Part shown: in pieces, positions 1 through 9,532 of the stretch
Numbering within the stretch: position 1 is the stretch's first letter
How the letters are laid out: every line of letters begins with the position of its first letter
From: Acidobacteriota bacterium
GTDB taxonomy: Bacteria > Acidobacteriota > Terriglobia > Bryobacterales > Bryobacteraceae
Assembly (NCBI GenBank): GCA_026393985.1
Contig: JAPKZB010000062.1
Span: forward strand, 58,959-122,958
Length of the DNA: 64,000 bases
Reading direction: 5' to 3'
The notes under the pieces: model-generated
Databases searched by the model: none
The model's input: only the letters and a program-made list of their open reading frames with translations
What the model was told of the DNA's origin: nothing
Program-made: the position numbers and the translations under genes

Positions 1-393
1 CTCATCGGCTTTGTCGACGATGTCCGCGACGCCCTCGCCCGCTACGCTCTCTTCATCTGCCCCATCCTCACCGGCTCCGGCGTGCGCGTCAAGCTCCTCG
101 AAGCCTACGCCGCCGGCATGCCCGTCGTCTCCACCACCGTCGGCGCCGAAGGCCTCGCCCACCACGATGGCGACACCTGCGCCCTCGCCGATGAACCCCC
201 AGCCTTCGCCGAACGCATCCTCCGCCTGCTCGCCGACCCCGCCCAAGCCGCTGCCCTCGCCGAACGGGCCCGCGCCGAAGTGGTCGCGCACTGGGACATG
301 GCCACCATCACCCGCCAACTCGCCGAAACGTATCGCGAAGCCGTCCGCGAAAAACGGGCACCCCTGGCAAGCCCCCGCCCAACTGTGAAATGA
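1..393 (+). CDS. glycosyltransferase family 4, C-terminal fragment
   Basis: The gene enters from the left edge, so only about 130 C-terminal residues are visible. They read as the second Rossmann half of a GT-B glycosyltransferase: a GSGVRVKLLEAYAAGMPVV stretch followed by a TTVGAEGL segment, which is the sugar-nucleotide-binding Glu region of GT4 enzymes, then a helical tail. GT4 enzymes move sugars from nucleotide donors onto glycans or lipids, usually on the cytosolic face of the membrane. The stop TGA overlaps the ATG of the next gene (ATGA), suggesting translational coupling, although the products look functionally unrelated. Acceptor and donor cannot be inferred from this piece. Confidence 0.85.
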   Translation, partial: LIGFVDDVRDALARYALFICPILTGSGVRVKLLEAYAAGMPVVSTTVGAEGLAHHDGDTCALADEPPAFAERILRLLADPAQAAALAERARAEVVAHWDMATITRQLAETYREAVREKRAPLASPRPTVK

Positions 394-3272
394 TCAAGGC
401 CATGCTGGCACGTGGCACTCTCTCGGCTCTCCTGTGCCTGGGCGCCGCCGCTGCCCAGACGCCCGCCCTCGATCACTTCGAAGCGAAAATCCGCCCCGTC
501 CTCGCCGCCCGCTGCTACGGCTGCCATAGCGCCGCCGCCGCCGCGCCCCAGGGCGGCCTCCGGCTCGACTCCCCCGCTGGCCTCGCCGCGGGAGGCAACT
601 CCGGCCCCCTCCTCACCGCCGGCAACCCCGACGCGAGCCTCCTCCTCCGCGCCCTCCGCCGCACCGACAAGTCGCTGCAAATGCCCCCCGGCCCGGCTCT
701 GCCGAAAGACGTCGTCGCCGACTTTGAACGCTGGATCAAAGACGGCGCCCCCATGCCCGGCCAAGCCGCCAAGCGCCCCGCCGCCCAGGAGCTGTGGTCC
801 CTCAAGAAGCCAGCCCGCGCCCCGGGCACCATCGACAGCCTGCTCTCCCAACGCCTCGCCGCCAAAAGCCTCACGTTCTCCCCGCCCGCCGACCGCCGCA
901 CCCTCATCCGCCGCGTCAGCCTCGACCTCACCGGTCTCGCCCCCACCGCCGCCGAAATCGAAGCCTTCGCCGCCGACCCCTCTCCCGACGCCTACCCCAA
1001 ACTCATCGACCGCCTCCTCGCCTCCCCCCACTACGGCGAACGCTGGGGCCGCCACTGGCTCGACCTCGCCCGCTACGCCGACTCCGTCAACGACTCCGTC
1101 AACGCCGCCCAGCGCTACGCCTGGTCCTACACCTACCGCGATTGGGTCATCGCCGCCCTCAACGCCGACCTCCCCTACAACCAATTCGTCCTCTACCAGC
1201 TCGCCGCCGACCGCCTCCCCCAAATCGACCGCCAGCATGTGGCCGCCCTCGGCTTCATCCGCCTCGGCCGCGAGTTCCCCAACAGCATCGCCGAAACCAT
1301 CGACGACCGCATCGACGCCGCCACCCGCGCCCTCCTCGGCCTCACCGTCTCCTGCGCCCGCTGCCACGACCACAAGTTCGACCCCATCCCCACCAAAGAC
1401 TACTACTCCCTCTACTCCATCTTCTCGAACCTCCGCGAACCGGCCCAGCTTCCGCTCCTCGGCGCGGCCGCGCCCCAGCCCGTCTACGAACAGCGCCTCC
1501 AGCGCATCCGCCAGGCCCAGGCCGAATACCGCCAGCGCCGCCACGCCGAAATGGTCGCCTTCTTCCGCTCCCAGGAAGCCGACTACCGCAAAGCCGCCGC
1601 CGACTCGCAGGCCATGTCCAACCCCGAGCTCGAAGAGCTCGTCCGCCAGCGCCAGCTCAATCTCCACGTCCTCCGCCGCTGGCGACAGGGCCTCGCCGAC
1701 CCCGCCGCCGTCCCCCTCGCTGAGTTCGAAAAGATCTACACCGAAGGCGACAGCAACAACACCCGCGCCCTCCGCGTCCGCTACAACACCATGCTCGCCC
1801 AGGCCGCCTACGACGGCGCCCCGCCCCGCGCCATGGCCGTCGAAGACCTGCCGGCCCCGGAACCCGCCCACGTCTTCCTCCGCGGCAACCCCAACAACCC
1901 CGGCGCACTCACCCCGCCCCGCACCCTTACCTGCCTCGGCGGCAGCGACCAGCAGCCCTTTACCAACGGCGCCGGCCGCCTCGAATTCGCCCAATCCCTC
2001 ATCGACCCGAACAACCCACTCACCGCTCGCGTCCTCGTTAACCGCGTCTGGATGCACCACTTCGGCACCGGCCTCGTCGCCACCCCCAGCGACTTCGGCT
2101 TCCGCGGCGATCTGCCCTCCCATCCCGAACTCCTCGATACCCTCGCCGTCGACTTCGTCGCCTCCGGCTGGTCGCTCAAGAAACTCCATCGCCGCATCCT
2201 CCTCTCCACCGCCTACCAGCAGTCCGCCGCCGACAAACCCGCCGCCCGCGCCATTGACCCGGAGAACCGCCTCCTCTGGCGCGCCAACCGCCGCCGCCTC
2301 GATATCGAAACCCTGCGCGACAACATGCTCCTCGCCGCCGGCCGGCTCGACCGCTCGATAGGCGGCCTCCCCGTCTCCCTCACGGCGCAACCTGCCGCCA
2401 AGCGCCGCACCGTCTACGGCTTCGTCGAACGCGGCAAGGTGCCCGGTATTCTGAACGCGTTCGATTTCGCTTCCCCCGACCAGCACGCGCCCCTCCGCTA
2501 CGTCACCACCGTCCCGCAGCAGGCGCTCTTCTTCCTGAACAGCCCCGTCGTGCTCGAACAAGCGGCCGCTACTGCCGCCGCGGTCACCGCACCCGCCCCC
2601 ACCCAACAGGTCCGCGACCTCTACCGCCGCATCCTCGGCCGCGACCCCGCCCCCGCCGAGTCCGCCGCCGCCCTCGCCTTCCTGACGGCAAATTACGATA
2701 CGAAGCCAACGCCCGACCCCACCGCCTGGCAGTACGGCGTCCTCCGCGGCGGCCAGTTCCACCCCTTCCCCATCTTCAACGGAGACCGCTGGCAGGGCGG
2801 CTACGCCCTCCCCGCCGGCCTCTTCAGCAAAGCGGTCCTCCGGCCCACGGGCGGAGAGCCGGGCGATGAGACCGCCGTCGTCCGCCGCTGGGTCAGCCCC
2901 GTCACGGCTGCCGTCAGCATCGAAGGCCTCCTGCGCCACAACCAGGGCGCCGTGCCCTACGGCGATGGCGTCCGCGCCCGCCTCGTCTCCTCGCGCCAGG
3001 GCGAACTCGCCGCCTGGGTCGCCAACGGCTTCTCGGCCGAAACGCGCCTCACCGGCCTCAAGGTCCAAGCCGGCGAAATCCTCGACTTCGCCGTCGATCC
3101 CCGCCAGGACCCCGAAAACGACTACTTCACCTGGGCCCCCATCGTCAAAGCCGGCAGCCAGACATGGAACGCCAAGGACGATTTCGCCGGGCCCGCTCCG
3201 GCTCGTCCCTCCGTGCTCGCCCGCCTCGCGCACGTCCTGCTGCAAACCAACGAATTTGCCTTTGTCGAATGA
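390..3272 (+). CDS. secreted cytochrome c / DUF1549 / DUF1553 (PSD1-type) protein
   Basis: 960 residues. An N-terminal signal peptide (about 1-22) precedes a PSCyt1-type cytochrome domain with a CYGCH haem motif at residues 42-46. The DUF1549 block follows (about 155-360, with the conserved YGERWGRHWLDLARYADS stretch and an inner CARCH motif), then DUF1553 (about 530-780, with VLVNRVWMHHFG). This architecture is common in Planctomycetes and in Acidobacteria such as Solibacter, where it pairs with a DUF1501 protein. The biochemical role is not established, but extracytoplasmic polysaccharide metabolism is often proposed. Start and stop both overlap neighbours by 4 bp (ATGA), so it is the middle gene of a coupled set. 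Confidence 0.93.
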   Translation: MIKAMLARGTLSALLCLGAAAAQTPALDHFEAKIRPVLAARCYGCHSAAAAAPQGGLRLDSPAGLAAGGNSGPLLTAGNPDASLLLRALRRTDKSLQMPPGPALPKDVVADFERWIKDGAPMPGQAAKRPAAQELWSLKKPARAPGTIDSLLSQRLAAKSLTFSPPADRRTLIRRVSLDLTGLAPTAAEIEAFAADPSPDAYPKLIDRLLASPHYGERWGRHWLDLARYADSVNDSVNAAQRYAWSYTYRDWVIAALNADLPYNQFVLYQLAADRLPQIDRQHVAALGFIRLGREFPNSIAETIDDRIDAATRALLGLTVSCARCHDHKFDPIPTKDYYSLYSIFSNLREPAQLPLLGAAAPQPVYEQRLQRIRQAQAEYRQRRHAEMVAFFRSQEADYRKAAADSQAMSNPELEELVRQRQLNLHVLRRWRQGLADPAAVPLAEFEKIYTEGDSNNTRALRVRYNTMLAQAAYDGAPPRAMAVEDLPAPEPAHVFLRGNPNNPGALTPPRTLTCLGGSDQQPFTNGAGRLEFAQSLIDPNNPLTARVLVNRVWMHHFGTGLVATPSDFGFRGDLPSHPELLDTLAVDFVASGWSLKKLHRRILLSTAYQQSAADKPAARAIDPENRLLWRANRRRLDIETLRDNMLLAAGRLDRSIGGLPVSLTAQPAAKRRTVYGFVERGKVPGILNAFDFASPDQHAPLRYVTTVPQQALFFLNSPVVLEQAAATAAAVTAPAPTQQVRDLYRRILGRDPAPAESAAALAFLTANYDTKPTPDPTAWQYGVLRGGQFHPFPIFNGDRWQGGYALPAGLFSKAVLRPTGGEPGDETAVVRRWVSPVTAAVSIEGLLRHNQGAVPYGDGVRARLVSSRQGELAAWVANGFSAETRLTGLKVQAGEILDFAVDPRQDPENDYFTWAPIVKAGSQTWNAKDDFAGPAPARPSVLARLAHVLLQTNEFAFVE

Positions 3273-4666
3273 AGTCCCGCATGCCGTCCAAAGATCTCTT
3301 CCTCACCCGTCGTGACATGCTCACCCGCTGCGGCTTGGGCCTGGGCGCGCTCGCCCTCTCCGCCCAACTGCAGGGCGCGGCGAAGAAGCCGCCGCTGCCC
3401 GCCAAGGCCAAACGCGTCCTCCACCTGTTCATGAACGGCGGCTGCTCCCACGTCGACACCTTCGACCCCAAGCCCGCCCTCACCCGCTTCCACGGCAAGC
3501 CCATTCCCATCACGCTCAAGACCGAACGCCGCACCGGCGCCGCCTTCGGTTCGCCCTTCGCCTTCAAACGCCACGGTCAGAGCGGCATCGAAGTCAGCGA
3601 GATCTTTTCAAACGTCGGCCAGTGCGTCGACGAGCTCTGCATCATCCGCTCGATGCACACCGACATCCCCAACCATGAGCCCTCGCTCATGATGCTCAAC
3701 TGCGGCGACGTCCGGCAGGTGCGCCCCAGCTTCGGCTCCTGGGTCACCTACGGCCTCGGCACCGAAAACGAAAACCTGCCCGGCTTCATCGTCCTCTGTC
3801 CCGACGGCCTGCCCACGCAGGGCAACCAGAACTGGCGCAGCGCCTTCCTGCCCGGCGCCTACCAGGCCACGCACATCGACACCCGCGAAGTGCAGATCGA
3901 AAAGCTCATCGAGAATATCCGTAACACCGCCACCACCCCGAAAGAGCAGCGCCGCCAGCTCGACCTGCTGCAGCAGCTCAACCGCGGCTTTGAAGAGCGC
4001 CGGCAGAACGACGCGCTGCTCGAAGCCCGCGTGCAGTCCTTCGAACTCGCCTACCGCATGCAGATGGAGGCCGACGACGCCTTCGATCTCTCGAAAGAAC
4101 CCGCCCACATCCACAAGCTCTACGGCGAAGGCCTACAGGCCCGGCAGATGATGATCGCCCGCCGGCTGCTCGAACGCGGCGTCCGCTTCGTCCAAGTCTG
4201 GCACGGCGCCGGACAGCCCTGGGACAGCCACGACGACATCAAAACCAACCACGGCCGCCTTGCCCGCGAGTGCGACCAGCCCATCGCCGCGCTGCTCAAA
4301 GACTTGAAGCAACGCGGCCTGCTCGAAGATACGCTCGTGCTCTGGGGCGGGGAGTTCGGCCGCACCCCCACCGTCGAGCTGCCCGACCTTGGCGCCAACT
4401 CCGGCATGGTGAACGGCCGCGACCACAACCCCTACGGCTTCTCCATGTGGCTCGCCGGCGGCGGCGTGAAGAAGGGCCTCGCCTATGGCGCCACCGACGA
4501 GTTCGGCTTTGCTGCCGCGCACAACAAAGTCCACGTCCACGACCTGCACGCCACCATGCTGCACCTGCTGGGCTTCAATCACGAAACATTCACTTATCGC
4601 TACGCGGGCCGCGACTTCCGGCTCACCGATGTCCACGGCCGCGTCGTGCAGGACCTGTTGGCTTAA
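3269..4666 (+). CDS. DUF1501 family protein
   Basis: 465 residues from an ATG that overlaps the upstream TGA stop (ATGA). A longer reading from 3164 exists but lies entirely within the previous gene, so the coupled start is preferred. The N-terminus carries a Tat-like TRRDMLTRCGLG signal. The mature part opens with HLFMNGGCSHVDTFDPKP, the hallmark of DUF1501 proteins, which have an alkaline-phosphatase/sulfatase-like fold. Further conserved pieces are WGGEFGRTPTVE and GRDHNPYGFSMWLAGGG. DUF1501 genes almost always sit next to a DUF1549/DUF1553 partner, as here. Exported, function unproven, probably acting with its partner on the cell surface. Confidence 0.93.
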   Translation: MKSRMPSKDLFLTRRDMLTRCGLGLGALALSAQLQGAAKKPPLPAKAKRVLHLFMNGGCSHVDTFDPKPALTRFHGKPIPITLKTERRTGAAFGSPFAFKRHGQSGIEVSEIFSNVGQCVDELCIIRSMHTDIPNHEPSLMMLNCGDVRQVRPSFGSWVTYGLGTENENLPGFIVLCPDGLPTQGNQNWRSAFLPGAYQATHIDTREVQIEKLIENIRNTATTPKEQRRQLDLLQQLNRGFEERRQNDALLEARVQSFELAYRMQMEADDAFDLSKEPAHIHKLYGEGLQARQMMIARRLLERGVRFVQVWHGAGQPWDSHDDIKTNHGRLARECDQPIAALLKDLKQRGLLEDTLVLWGGEFGRTPTVELPDLGANSGMVNGRDHNPYGFSMWLAGGGVKKGLAYGATDEFGFAAAHNKVHVHDLHATMLHLLGFNHETFTYRYAGRDFRLTDVHGRVVQDLLA

Positions 4667-4681
4667 AGGAGAAAACTAAAG

Positions 4682-5878
4682 ATGGCAATCGATCGCCGAT
4701 CACTCTTGCGGGGGGCGGGCGTACTCGGCCTCGACGCCCTGTTCACCGCGCCGCGCTCTGACGCGGCCGCTATCGGCCCCAACGACACGATCAAGGTAAC
4801 GAAGATTGAAACCTTCGTCCTCAAGAACTCGTGGGTGTTTGTGAAGCTCTCCACCGACGCCGGCGTCACCGGCTGGGGCGAGATGCTGAAGGACGACGCT
4901 AAGGCCTGCGCCGCCGGCGCGCTGGAGGTTGGCAACTACCTCATCGGCCAGGACCCCTGCCGCGTCGCCTTCCACTGGCAGGCCATCCATCGCGGCGCCT
5001 TCTACCGCGGCGGCCCCATCAAGACCGCCATCTCGAGCGGCATCGACCAGGCGCTCTGGGACATCAAGGGCAAGGTCTACGGTGTACCTGTCTACAAGCT
5101 CCTCGGCGGCCCCACCCGCGATAAGGTCCGCGTCTACGGCGTGCTCAGCGAGAAGACCGGCGTCAACGCCATCAAAGTCGGCCTCCGCGGCAACAAGCGC
5201 GCCGCGTTCAAGTACAACGAAGGCCAGATGTTTGTCGACGAAGTCGTCGAACGCTTCAAGGCGCTCCGCGAGAAGGTCGGCAAGGGCGTCGACATCGGCG
5301 TCGAGTTCCACGGCGCCGTGCAGCCGCCCACGGCGATGGTGATGATGAAGGCGCTCGAGCCCTACGGCCCCTGGTTCTACGAAGAGGTGGTGCAGGCGCT
5401 CAACGTGGACGTCATGGCCGAACTCGCCAAGAAAACCAGCGTCCCGCTCGCCACCGGCGAACGCATCTTCACGAAGTGGGGCTTCCGCGAGATCCTCGAA
5501 AAGAAGGCCGCCATGATCCTCCAGCCCGACATCTGCTACGCCGGCGGCATCACGGAATTGAAGGTGATCGCGGGCATGGCCGAGGCCTACTATCTGCCCA
5601 TCGCGCCGCACAATCCGCAGGGTCCCTGTTCGCTGGCGGCGAGCTTGCAGATTGCCGGCTCCGTGCCCAACTTCCTGATTCAGGAGCGTGGCGACAACGA
5701 GTACGCCGACCTGCTCAAGAAGCCGCTGCCGCCGGTCGTCGGCGGCTACCGCCCGCTGCCCACCGGCCCCGGCCTCGGCATTGAGATCGACGAGGACAAG
5801 CTGAAGGCGCAGGTGGGCGAACCCCGGCCATACCTCACCCAGTTCGATCCGGACGACGGTTCCGTCATCGACTGGTAG
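4682..5878 (+). CDS. enolase-superfamily sugar-acid dehydratase, galactonate dehydratase-like
   Basis: 398 residues, with an AGGAGAAAA ribosome site before ATG and only 15 bp after the DUF1501 gene. The N-terminus DRRSLLRGAG resembles a Tat signal, so the enzyme may be exported. The TIM-barrel half contains VEFHGAV, WFYEEVV, ATGERIF, QPDICYAGGITE and IAPHNPQGP, matching in order the metal ligands and the catalytic His of D-galactonate dehydratase (DgoD)-type enzymes. One difference is that the first metal-ligand position reads Glu (EFH) where DgoD has Asp. The expected reaction is dehydration of an aldonate to a 2-keto-3-deoxy acid. Substrate is uncertain because the subgroup includes many sugar-acid dehydratases. 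Confidence 0.88.
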   Translation: MAIDRRSLLRGAGVLGLDALFTAPRSDAAAIGPNDTIKVTKIETFVLKNSWVFVKLSTDAGVTGWGEMLKDDAKACAAGALEVGNYLIGQDPCRVAFHWQAIHRGAFYRGGPIKTAISSGIDQALWDIKGKVYGVPVYKLLGGPTRDKVRVYGVLSEKTGVNAIKVGLRGNKRAAFKYNEGQMFVDEVVERFKALREKVGKGVDIGVEFHGAVQPPTAMVMMKALEPYGPWFYEEVVQALNVDVMAELAKKTSVPLATGERIFTKWGFREILEKKAAMILQPDICYAGGITELKVIAGMAEAYYLPIAPHNPQGPCSLAASLQIAGSVPNFLIQERGDNEYADLLKKPLPPVVGGYRPLPTGPGLGIEIDEDKLKAQVGEPRPYLTQFDPDDGSVIDW

Positions 5879-5907
5879 GCCGTATACTAACGCCAGAGGA
5901 GTTCTCC

Positions 5908-6318
5908 ATGCGCTTCGCCTTCACCGCCCTTATCGCCGCTCTCGCACTGCCCCTGTTCGCGCAGGATCGTTCGCCCCGGAAACTGATTCCGGAGATGGAC
6001 GGCAAGAGCCTGTTTCAGGCCTACTGCGCCTCCTGCCACGGCATGGACGGCAAGGGCAAGGGCCCGGTGGCGGCGGCCTTGAAGGAGAAGGTCCCTGACC
6101 TGACTACGCTATCGTTTCGCCGCGGCGGGAAGTTCCCCGCCGCGGAGCTCGAGAAGATGATCCTGGGCGAAGGCGATGCGCGGGCGGCGCACGGCAATCG
6201 CGAAATGCCCGTGTGGGGTCCGCTCTTCCGGCAGGTGCAGAACGATCGCGATCTGGGCCTGGTCCGGGTACGCAGCGTGGTCGACTACATCGCCCAGTGG
6301 CAAAAGCCTAAGCCGTAA
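5908..6318 (+). CDS. small periplasmic class I cytochrome c
   Basis: 136 residues with a signal peptide ending near FAQ (about 19). There is one haem site, CASCHGMDGKGKG (residues 40-44 are CASCH), typical of the cytochrome cbb3 subunit III-like small cytochromes. A later Met in NREMPVWGPLF is a reasonable axial ligand. Likely an electron carrier in the periplasm. A ribosome site (AGAGGAG) precedes the ATG. The gene follows the dehydratase in the same direction by about 30 bp and ends convergent with, and overlapping by about 11 bp, the minus-strand gene that follows. Confidence 0.9.
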   Translation: MRFAFTALIAALALPLFAQDRSPRKLIPEMDGKSLFQAYCASCHGMDGKGKGPVAAALKEKVPDLTTLSFRRGGKFPAAELEKMILGEGDARAAHGNREMPVWGPLFRQVQNDRDLGLVRVRSVVDYIAQWQKPKP

Positions 6319-7507
6319 CGGCCACGGCTTTGGCCAGAAACGCCGGGTCGATCTCGACGCCCAACCCCGGCCCGGTCGGCACGGTCAGCATACCGCCTTC
6401 GCTCTTCAGCGAACTGGTGGCCGACGAGACCGGCAGCAGATCGTCCTCGCCCTTGTATTCCTGATGGGCCCCAGGGTTGGCGATCGCCGAAGCGAAGTGG
6501 GCGACGTAGAGAAAGCCCAGGCCGCCGCCCGACATGTGCGCCGTGCAGTCGAGCCCGGCCACCTCGGCCATGCGCGCCACCTTCACCGAACGGATCAGCC
6601 CGCCGAAGTAGAGCAGGTCGGGCTGGATCACCCGCGCAATGCCCTGCTCGATAATGCGGCGCATGCCGCGCAAGCTGGCTTCTTCCTCGCCGAGCGCGAT
6701 GCGGATCCGCAGCGCCGCGGCAACCTGCCGCGTCTCGTCGTAGTAGTCAAACGGCACCGGCTCCTCGTAGAAGCCGAACCGGTGCTCCTCCATCAGCTTG
6801 CCGATGCGGATGGCCTGCGGGACATCGTAGGAGCCGTTGGCGTCGGCGTAGATGGCCATGCGGCCGCCGAAGGTCTTCCGCGTCAGTGGGATCAGCGCCC
6901 GGTCCCGCGTCGTCGAGGCCTCGTCGTAGCGCATCCGCGCCCCCAGCCGGAACTTGATCGCCCCGGCGCCGGTCTCGCTCACCATCCGTTGCAGGTATTC
7001 GATCTCGGCCTCGGGCGCGTTGCCGCGGTTGCCGCTGGCGCGGTAGACGGGAATCTTCCGCCGCCGCACCTGACCGATCAGCGCCCCGAGCGGCTCACCG
7101 GACACCTGGCCGAGCAGATCGAGAATCGCAATCTCCACCACCGCCACGCTCACCCAAAATGGCAGCCCCTGCCACTTGTAGTTTGAGCTTGCCAGATAGA
7201 CGCCCCTCAGCAGCGCCTCCAGCTCCCGCGCGTCCTTACCGACGAAAAACGGCGCGACCTTCTTGAGCAGAATCGGATACGCCGCACTCATCACGCTGCT
7301 GTGGGCGTCCGCATAGCCGGTGGCGCCGCTCGTCGAACGCACGCGCACCACGTAGCTTCCCCCGTTGCGCAGCAACTCCACCGAGGCGATCTTGACCGCC
7401 TCGCGCAGCAGTTCCGCGCGCAGCACGGGCGACTCCATCGCCGCCGCCAGCTTTTGGCCCAAAGCCGGCGCCGCCCCCAGTGCAGCCAGTAACGCCCGGC
7501 GCGTCAC
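6308..7507 (-). CDS. mandelate racemase/muconate lactonizing enzyme family protein
   Basis: 399 residues from a GTG that overlaps the upstream TGA by 4 bp (GTGA), so it is coupled to the epimerase gene. A short signal-like N-terminus (TRRALLAALGAAPALG) suggests export. Barrel motifs are AIKFRLG (second-strand Lys), YADANGSY, FYEEPVPFDYYD, ALGEEEAS, QPDLLYFGG and AHMSGGGLG. These supply the three acidic metal ligands and a His base as in the MR subgroup. The reaction is probably dehydration or epimerisation of a sugar acid, with the substrate unknown. It shows clear differences from the dehydratase encoded at 4682-5878, so it is not a recent duplicate. Confidence 0.87.
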   Translation of the reverse strand: MTRRALLAALGAAPALGQKLAAAMESPVLRAELLREAVKIASVELLRNGGSYVVRVRSTSGATGYADAHSSVMSAAYPILLKKVAPFFVGKDARELEALLRGVYLASSNYKWQGLPFWVSVAVVEIAILDLLGQVSGEPLGALIGQVRRRKIPVYRASGNRGNAPEAEIEYLQRMVSETGAGAIKFRLGARMRYDEASTTRDRALIPLTRKTFGGRMAIYADANGSYDVPQAIRIGKLMEEHRFGFYEEPVPFDYYDETRQVAAALRIRIALGEEEASLRGMRRIIEQGIARVIQPDLLYFGGLIRSVKVARMAEVAGLDCTAHMSGGGLGFLYVAHFASAIANPGAHQEYKGEDDLLPVSSATSSLKSEGGMLTVPTGPGLGVEIDPAFLAKAVAVTA

Positions 7508-8490
7508 TGCTGAGGAATCCCCAATAAACGGCAGTCTTCAGCCACCATCTCGCGCACCAGAACCCCAAAGTCAGTCGTCGCCTCCCAACCCAGCACGCGC
7601 CTGGCCTTGGCCGGATTCCCGCACAGCGGAATCCTCTCCGCCGGCCGGTAGAAGCTCTGATCCACCACCACGTACCGCTCCCAGTCCAGGCCCACGCTCG
7701 CAAACGCGATCCCGACAAACTCCTGGACCGAATGCAGCCGCCCCGTCGCAATCACGTAATCGTCCGGACGCTCCTGCTGCAGCATTAGCCACATCGCCTC
7801 GACATACTGCCGGGCGTCACCCCAATCTCTCAGCGGCTCCAGATTGCCCAGCCGGAGCTCGGAGGACTGCCCGGCCAAAATCCGGGCCACCGTGCTCGTA
7901 ATCTTCCGCGTCACAAACTCAAAGCCGCGCCGCGGCGATTCGTGATTGAACAGAATGCCGCTTGAAGCGTGCACGCCGTACCGCTCCCGGTAGTTCCGCG
8001 TCAGCTCAAAACCGGCCACCTTGCTGATGCCGTAGATCGACCGCGGGCGGAAGCGCGTGGCCTCATCCTGCGGCGAACTCTCGGCGGCCCCGAACATCTC
8101 GGAGGTGCCGGCGAAGTAGAAGCGGCACTGCGGCGCCAGGTCCTTGAGCGAGGCGAGCAGATAGTGGGTTCCGTTGATGTTGGTCGTTAGCGTGGAGAAC
8201 TCGTCGTCAAACTCGTAGCTCACAAAGCTGGCCGCCGCCAAGTGATAGCACTCGTCCGGCCGGATCTTGGCGATGGCCTGGTAAAGCGCGGCGTAGTTCT
8301 CAAGCGAGGCCGGATGCAGCTTGATCTTATCCCGCAGGCCTACCACGCGTTCCAGGCGCCTTTCCGGCGCCTCCAAACCCACCCGCCGCACCAGGCCATG
8401 CACCTCGTAACCCTTCCGTAGTAAGAGTTCGGCCAGATAAGACCCGTCCTGCCCGTTCACGCCTGTAATGAGAGCTTTTTTCCCTACCAT
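7504..8490 (-). CDS. NAD(P)-dependent epimerase/dehydratase, GDP-mannose 4,6-dehydratase-like
   Basis: 328 residues. The start was chosen at the ATG overlapping the upstream TAA stop (TAATG), because it leads straight into the Rossmann motif [20 protein letters not shown]. The active-site YGISK (Tyr-x-x-x-Lys) and the substrate region [10 protein letters not shown] are typical of GDP-mannose 4,6-dehydratases. It is more divergent than the canonical gmd encoded at 25882-26904; for example the RR(S)SSFNTGR NADP-binding loop of true Gmd is replaced by RRVGLEAPERR. It probably makes another GDP-sugar, perhaps by C4 reduction or dehydration, for the adjacent glycosyltransferase. Exact product not assignable. 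Confidence 0.87.
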   Translation of the reverse strand: MVGKKALITGVNGQDGSYLAELLLRKGYEVHGLVRRVGLEAPERRLERVVGLRDKIKLHPASLENYAALYQAIAKIRPDECYHLAAASFVSYEFDDEFSTLTTNINGTHYLLASLKDLAPQCRFYFAGTSEMFGAAESSPQDEATRFRPRSIYGISKVAGFELTRNYRERYGVHASSGILFNHESPRRGFEFVTRKITSTVARILAGQSSELRLGNLEPLRDWGDARQYVEAMWLMLQQERPDDYVIATGRLHSVQEFVGIAFASVGLDWERYVVVDQSFYRPAERIPLCGNPAKARRVLGWEATTDFGVLVREMVAEDCRLLGIPQQ

Positions 8491-9476
8491 TAGCGAATCT
8501 GCATTCCCGTCCGTCGCGCAATCCAGCTGGCGTTCCACCGCCGCACAAAGGCCGCCGGGCTCATCACGCCGCACCACTCGCGCGCAAAGCGCACCGGATG
8601 CCGCCAGTTGACCCACAATCCCATCGCCAGGCTAACCAAATACTTGGGGAACGACGGCAGCAGCGGCTCAAAGAACTGGTCTCGCCGGTCCAGCAGAAAC
8701 GAGCTGTAACCGTGGATCCACTGAAACGGCACATAGCCTTGGTGCCGCCGCACACAGCCAATCGCCTCGCGGAACACCGTTTCGCGGCCGCTGAGGGTCT
8801 TGTTGCCCGCATGCATCCGGGAGTTGGCCAGCAGCACGTCAATCTGGAGCAGCGTATACCGCTGCGCCAGCCGCAGCCAGAGGTCATAGTCAAACGCCGA
8901 ATGCAGGCTCTGGTCGAAGCCACCCACCGCCCGGATCGCCGCCGCGCGCACAAAACAGGCCGGTTGGCAAATAAAGCACTCCCGGCCGAGCAGCGCCGCG
9001 TCAAAGGCCTTCGTCGGATAGGCGCCCAGCAGGCTTCCGTCCTTATCGATCCAACAGGCTTTGCCGTAAATTCCGGCCACCGCCGGTTCGTCGGCGAGGT
9101 GGGACACCGCCATGCCGATTGCACCGGGGAAATAAGTGTCGTCGGCGTTCAAATAGGCGAAGATGTCGCCCCGCGCCATCTGAAATCCTTTTGCAATCGC
9201 CTCCGAGGCGCCGCTGTCCGGCTCGGAGACATATCGCATCTTGTCCGGGTAAGCGGCCGCATAGCGCTCCAACAGAGCAATCGTCCCGTCCGTTGAGCCG
9301 CCGTCAATCACCAGAAACTCGAAATTCGGGTAATCCTGCTGCAGCACACTCTGCAGTGTGTACTCAAGAAACTGCGCCGCGTTCAAACACGGAGTCACAA
9401 TCGTCACAGCCGGTACGTCAGGAGTCATCGTCAATTGGCTAGCCGCGGACGGGGGATTCCCATCCGAGTTTAACAT
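8490..9476 (-). CDS. glycosyltransferase family 2
   Basis: 328 residues. The start was set at the ATG preceded by AGGGGGTGAG, a strong ribosome site. An upstream ATG at 9539 and a downstream one at 9428 have none. The GT-A fold is clear: TIVTPCLNAAQFLEYTLQS, then FLVIDGGSTDGT, a SEPDSGASEAIAKG loop and FAYLNADDTYFPGA (the DxD-like metal site is the NADDT region). It transfers a sugar from a nucleotide donor during surface polysaccharide assembly. First gene of a minus-strand set with the epimerase and the enolase-superfamily gene, divergent from feoAB. Confidence 0.92.
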   Translation of the reverse strand: MLNSDGNPPSAASQLTMTPDVPAVTIVTPCLNAAQFLEYTLQSVLQQDYPNFEFLVIDGGSTDGTIALLERYAAAYPDKMRYVSEPDSGASEAIAKGFQMARGDIFAYLNADDTYFPGAIGMAVSHLADEPAVAGIYGKACWIDKDGSLLGAYPTKAFDAALLGRECFICQPACFVRAAAIRAVGGFDQSLHSAFDYDLWLRLAQRYTLLQIDVLLANSRMHAGNKTLSGRETVFREAIGCVRRHQGYVPFQWIHGYSSFLLDRRDQFFEPLLPSFPKYLVSLAMGLWVNWRHPVRFAREWCGVMSPAAFVRRWNASWIARRTGMQIR

Positions 9477-9532
9477 CTCACCCCCTGGGGTAATGCCGTA
9501 GATCCTGCAGTGGAACGAGGGAAAACGCACGG

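Noticed and set aside
105..3245. 1046-residue minus-strand open frame opposite the DUF1549/1553 gene
   Set aside because: Its translation is Gly/Ala/Glu-rich with no domain, and the plus strand has clear motifs. It is a mirror of GC-rich coding DNA.
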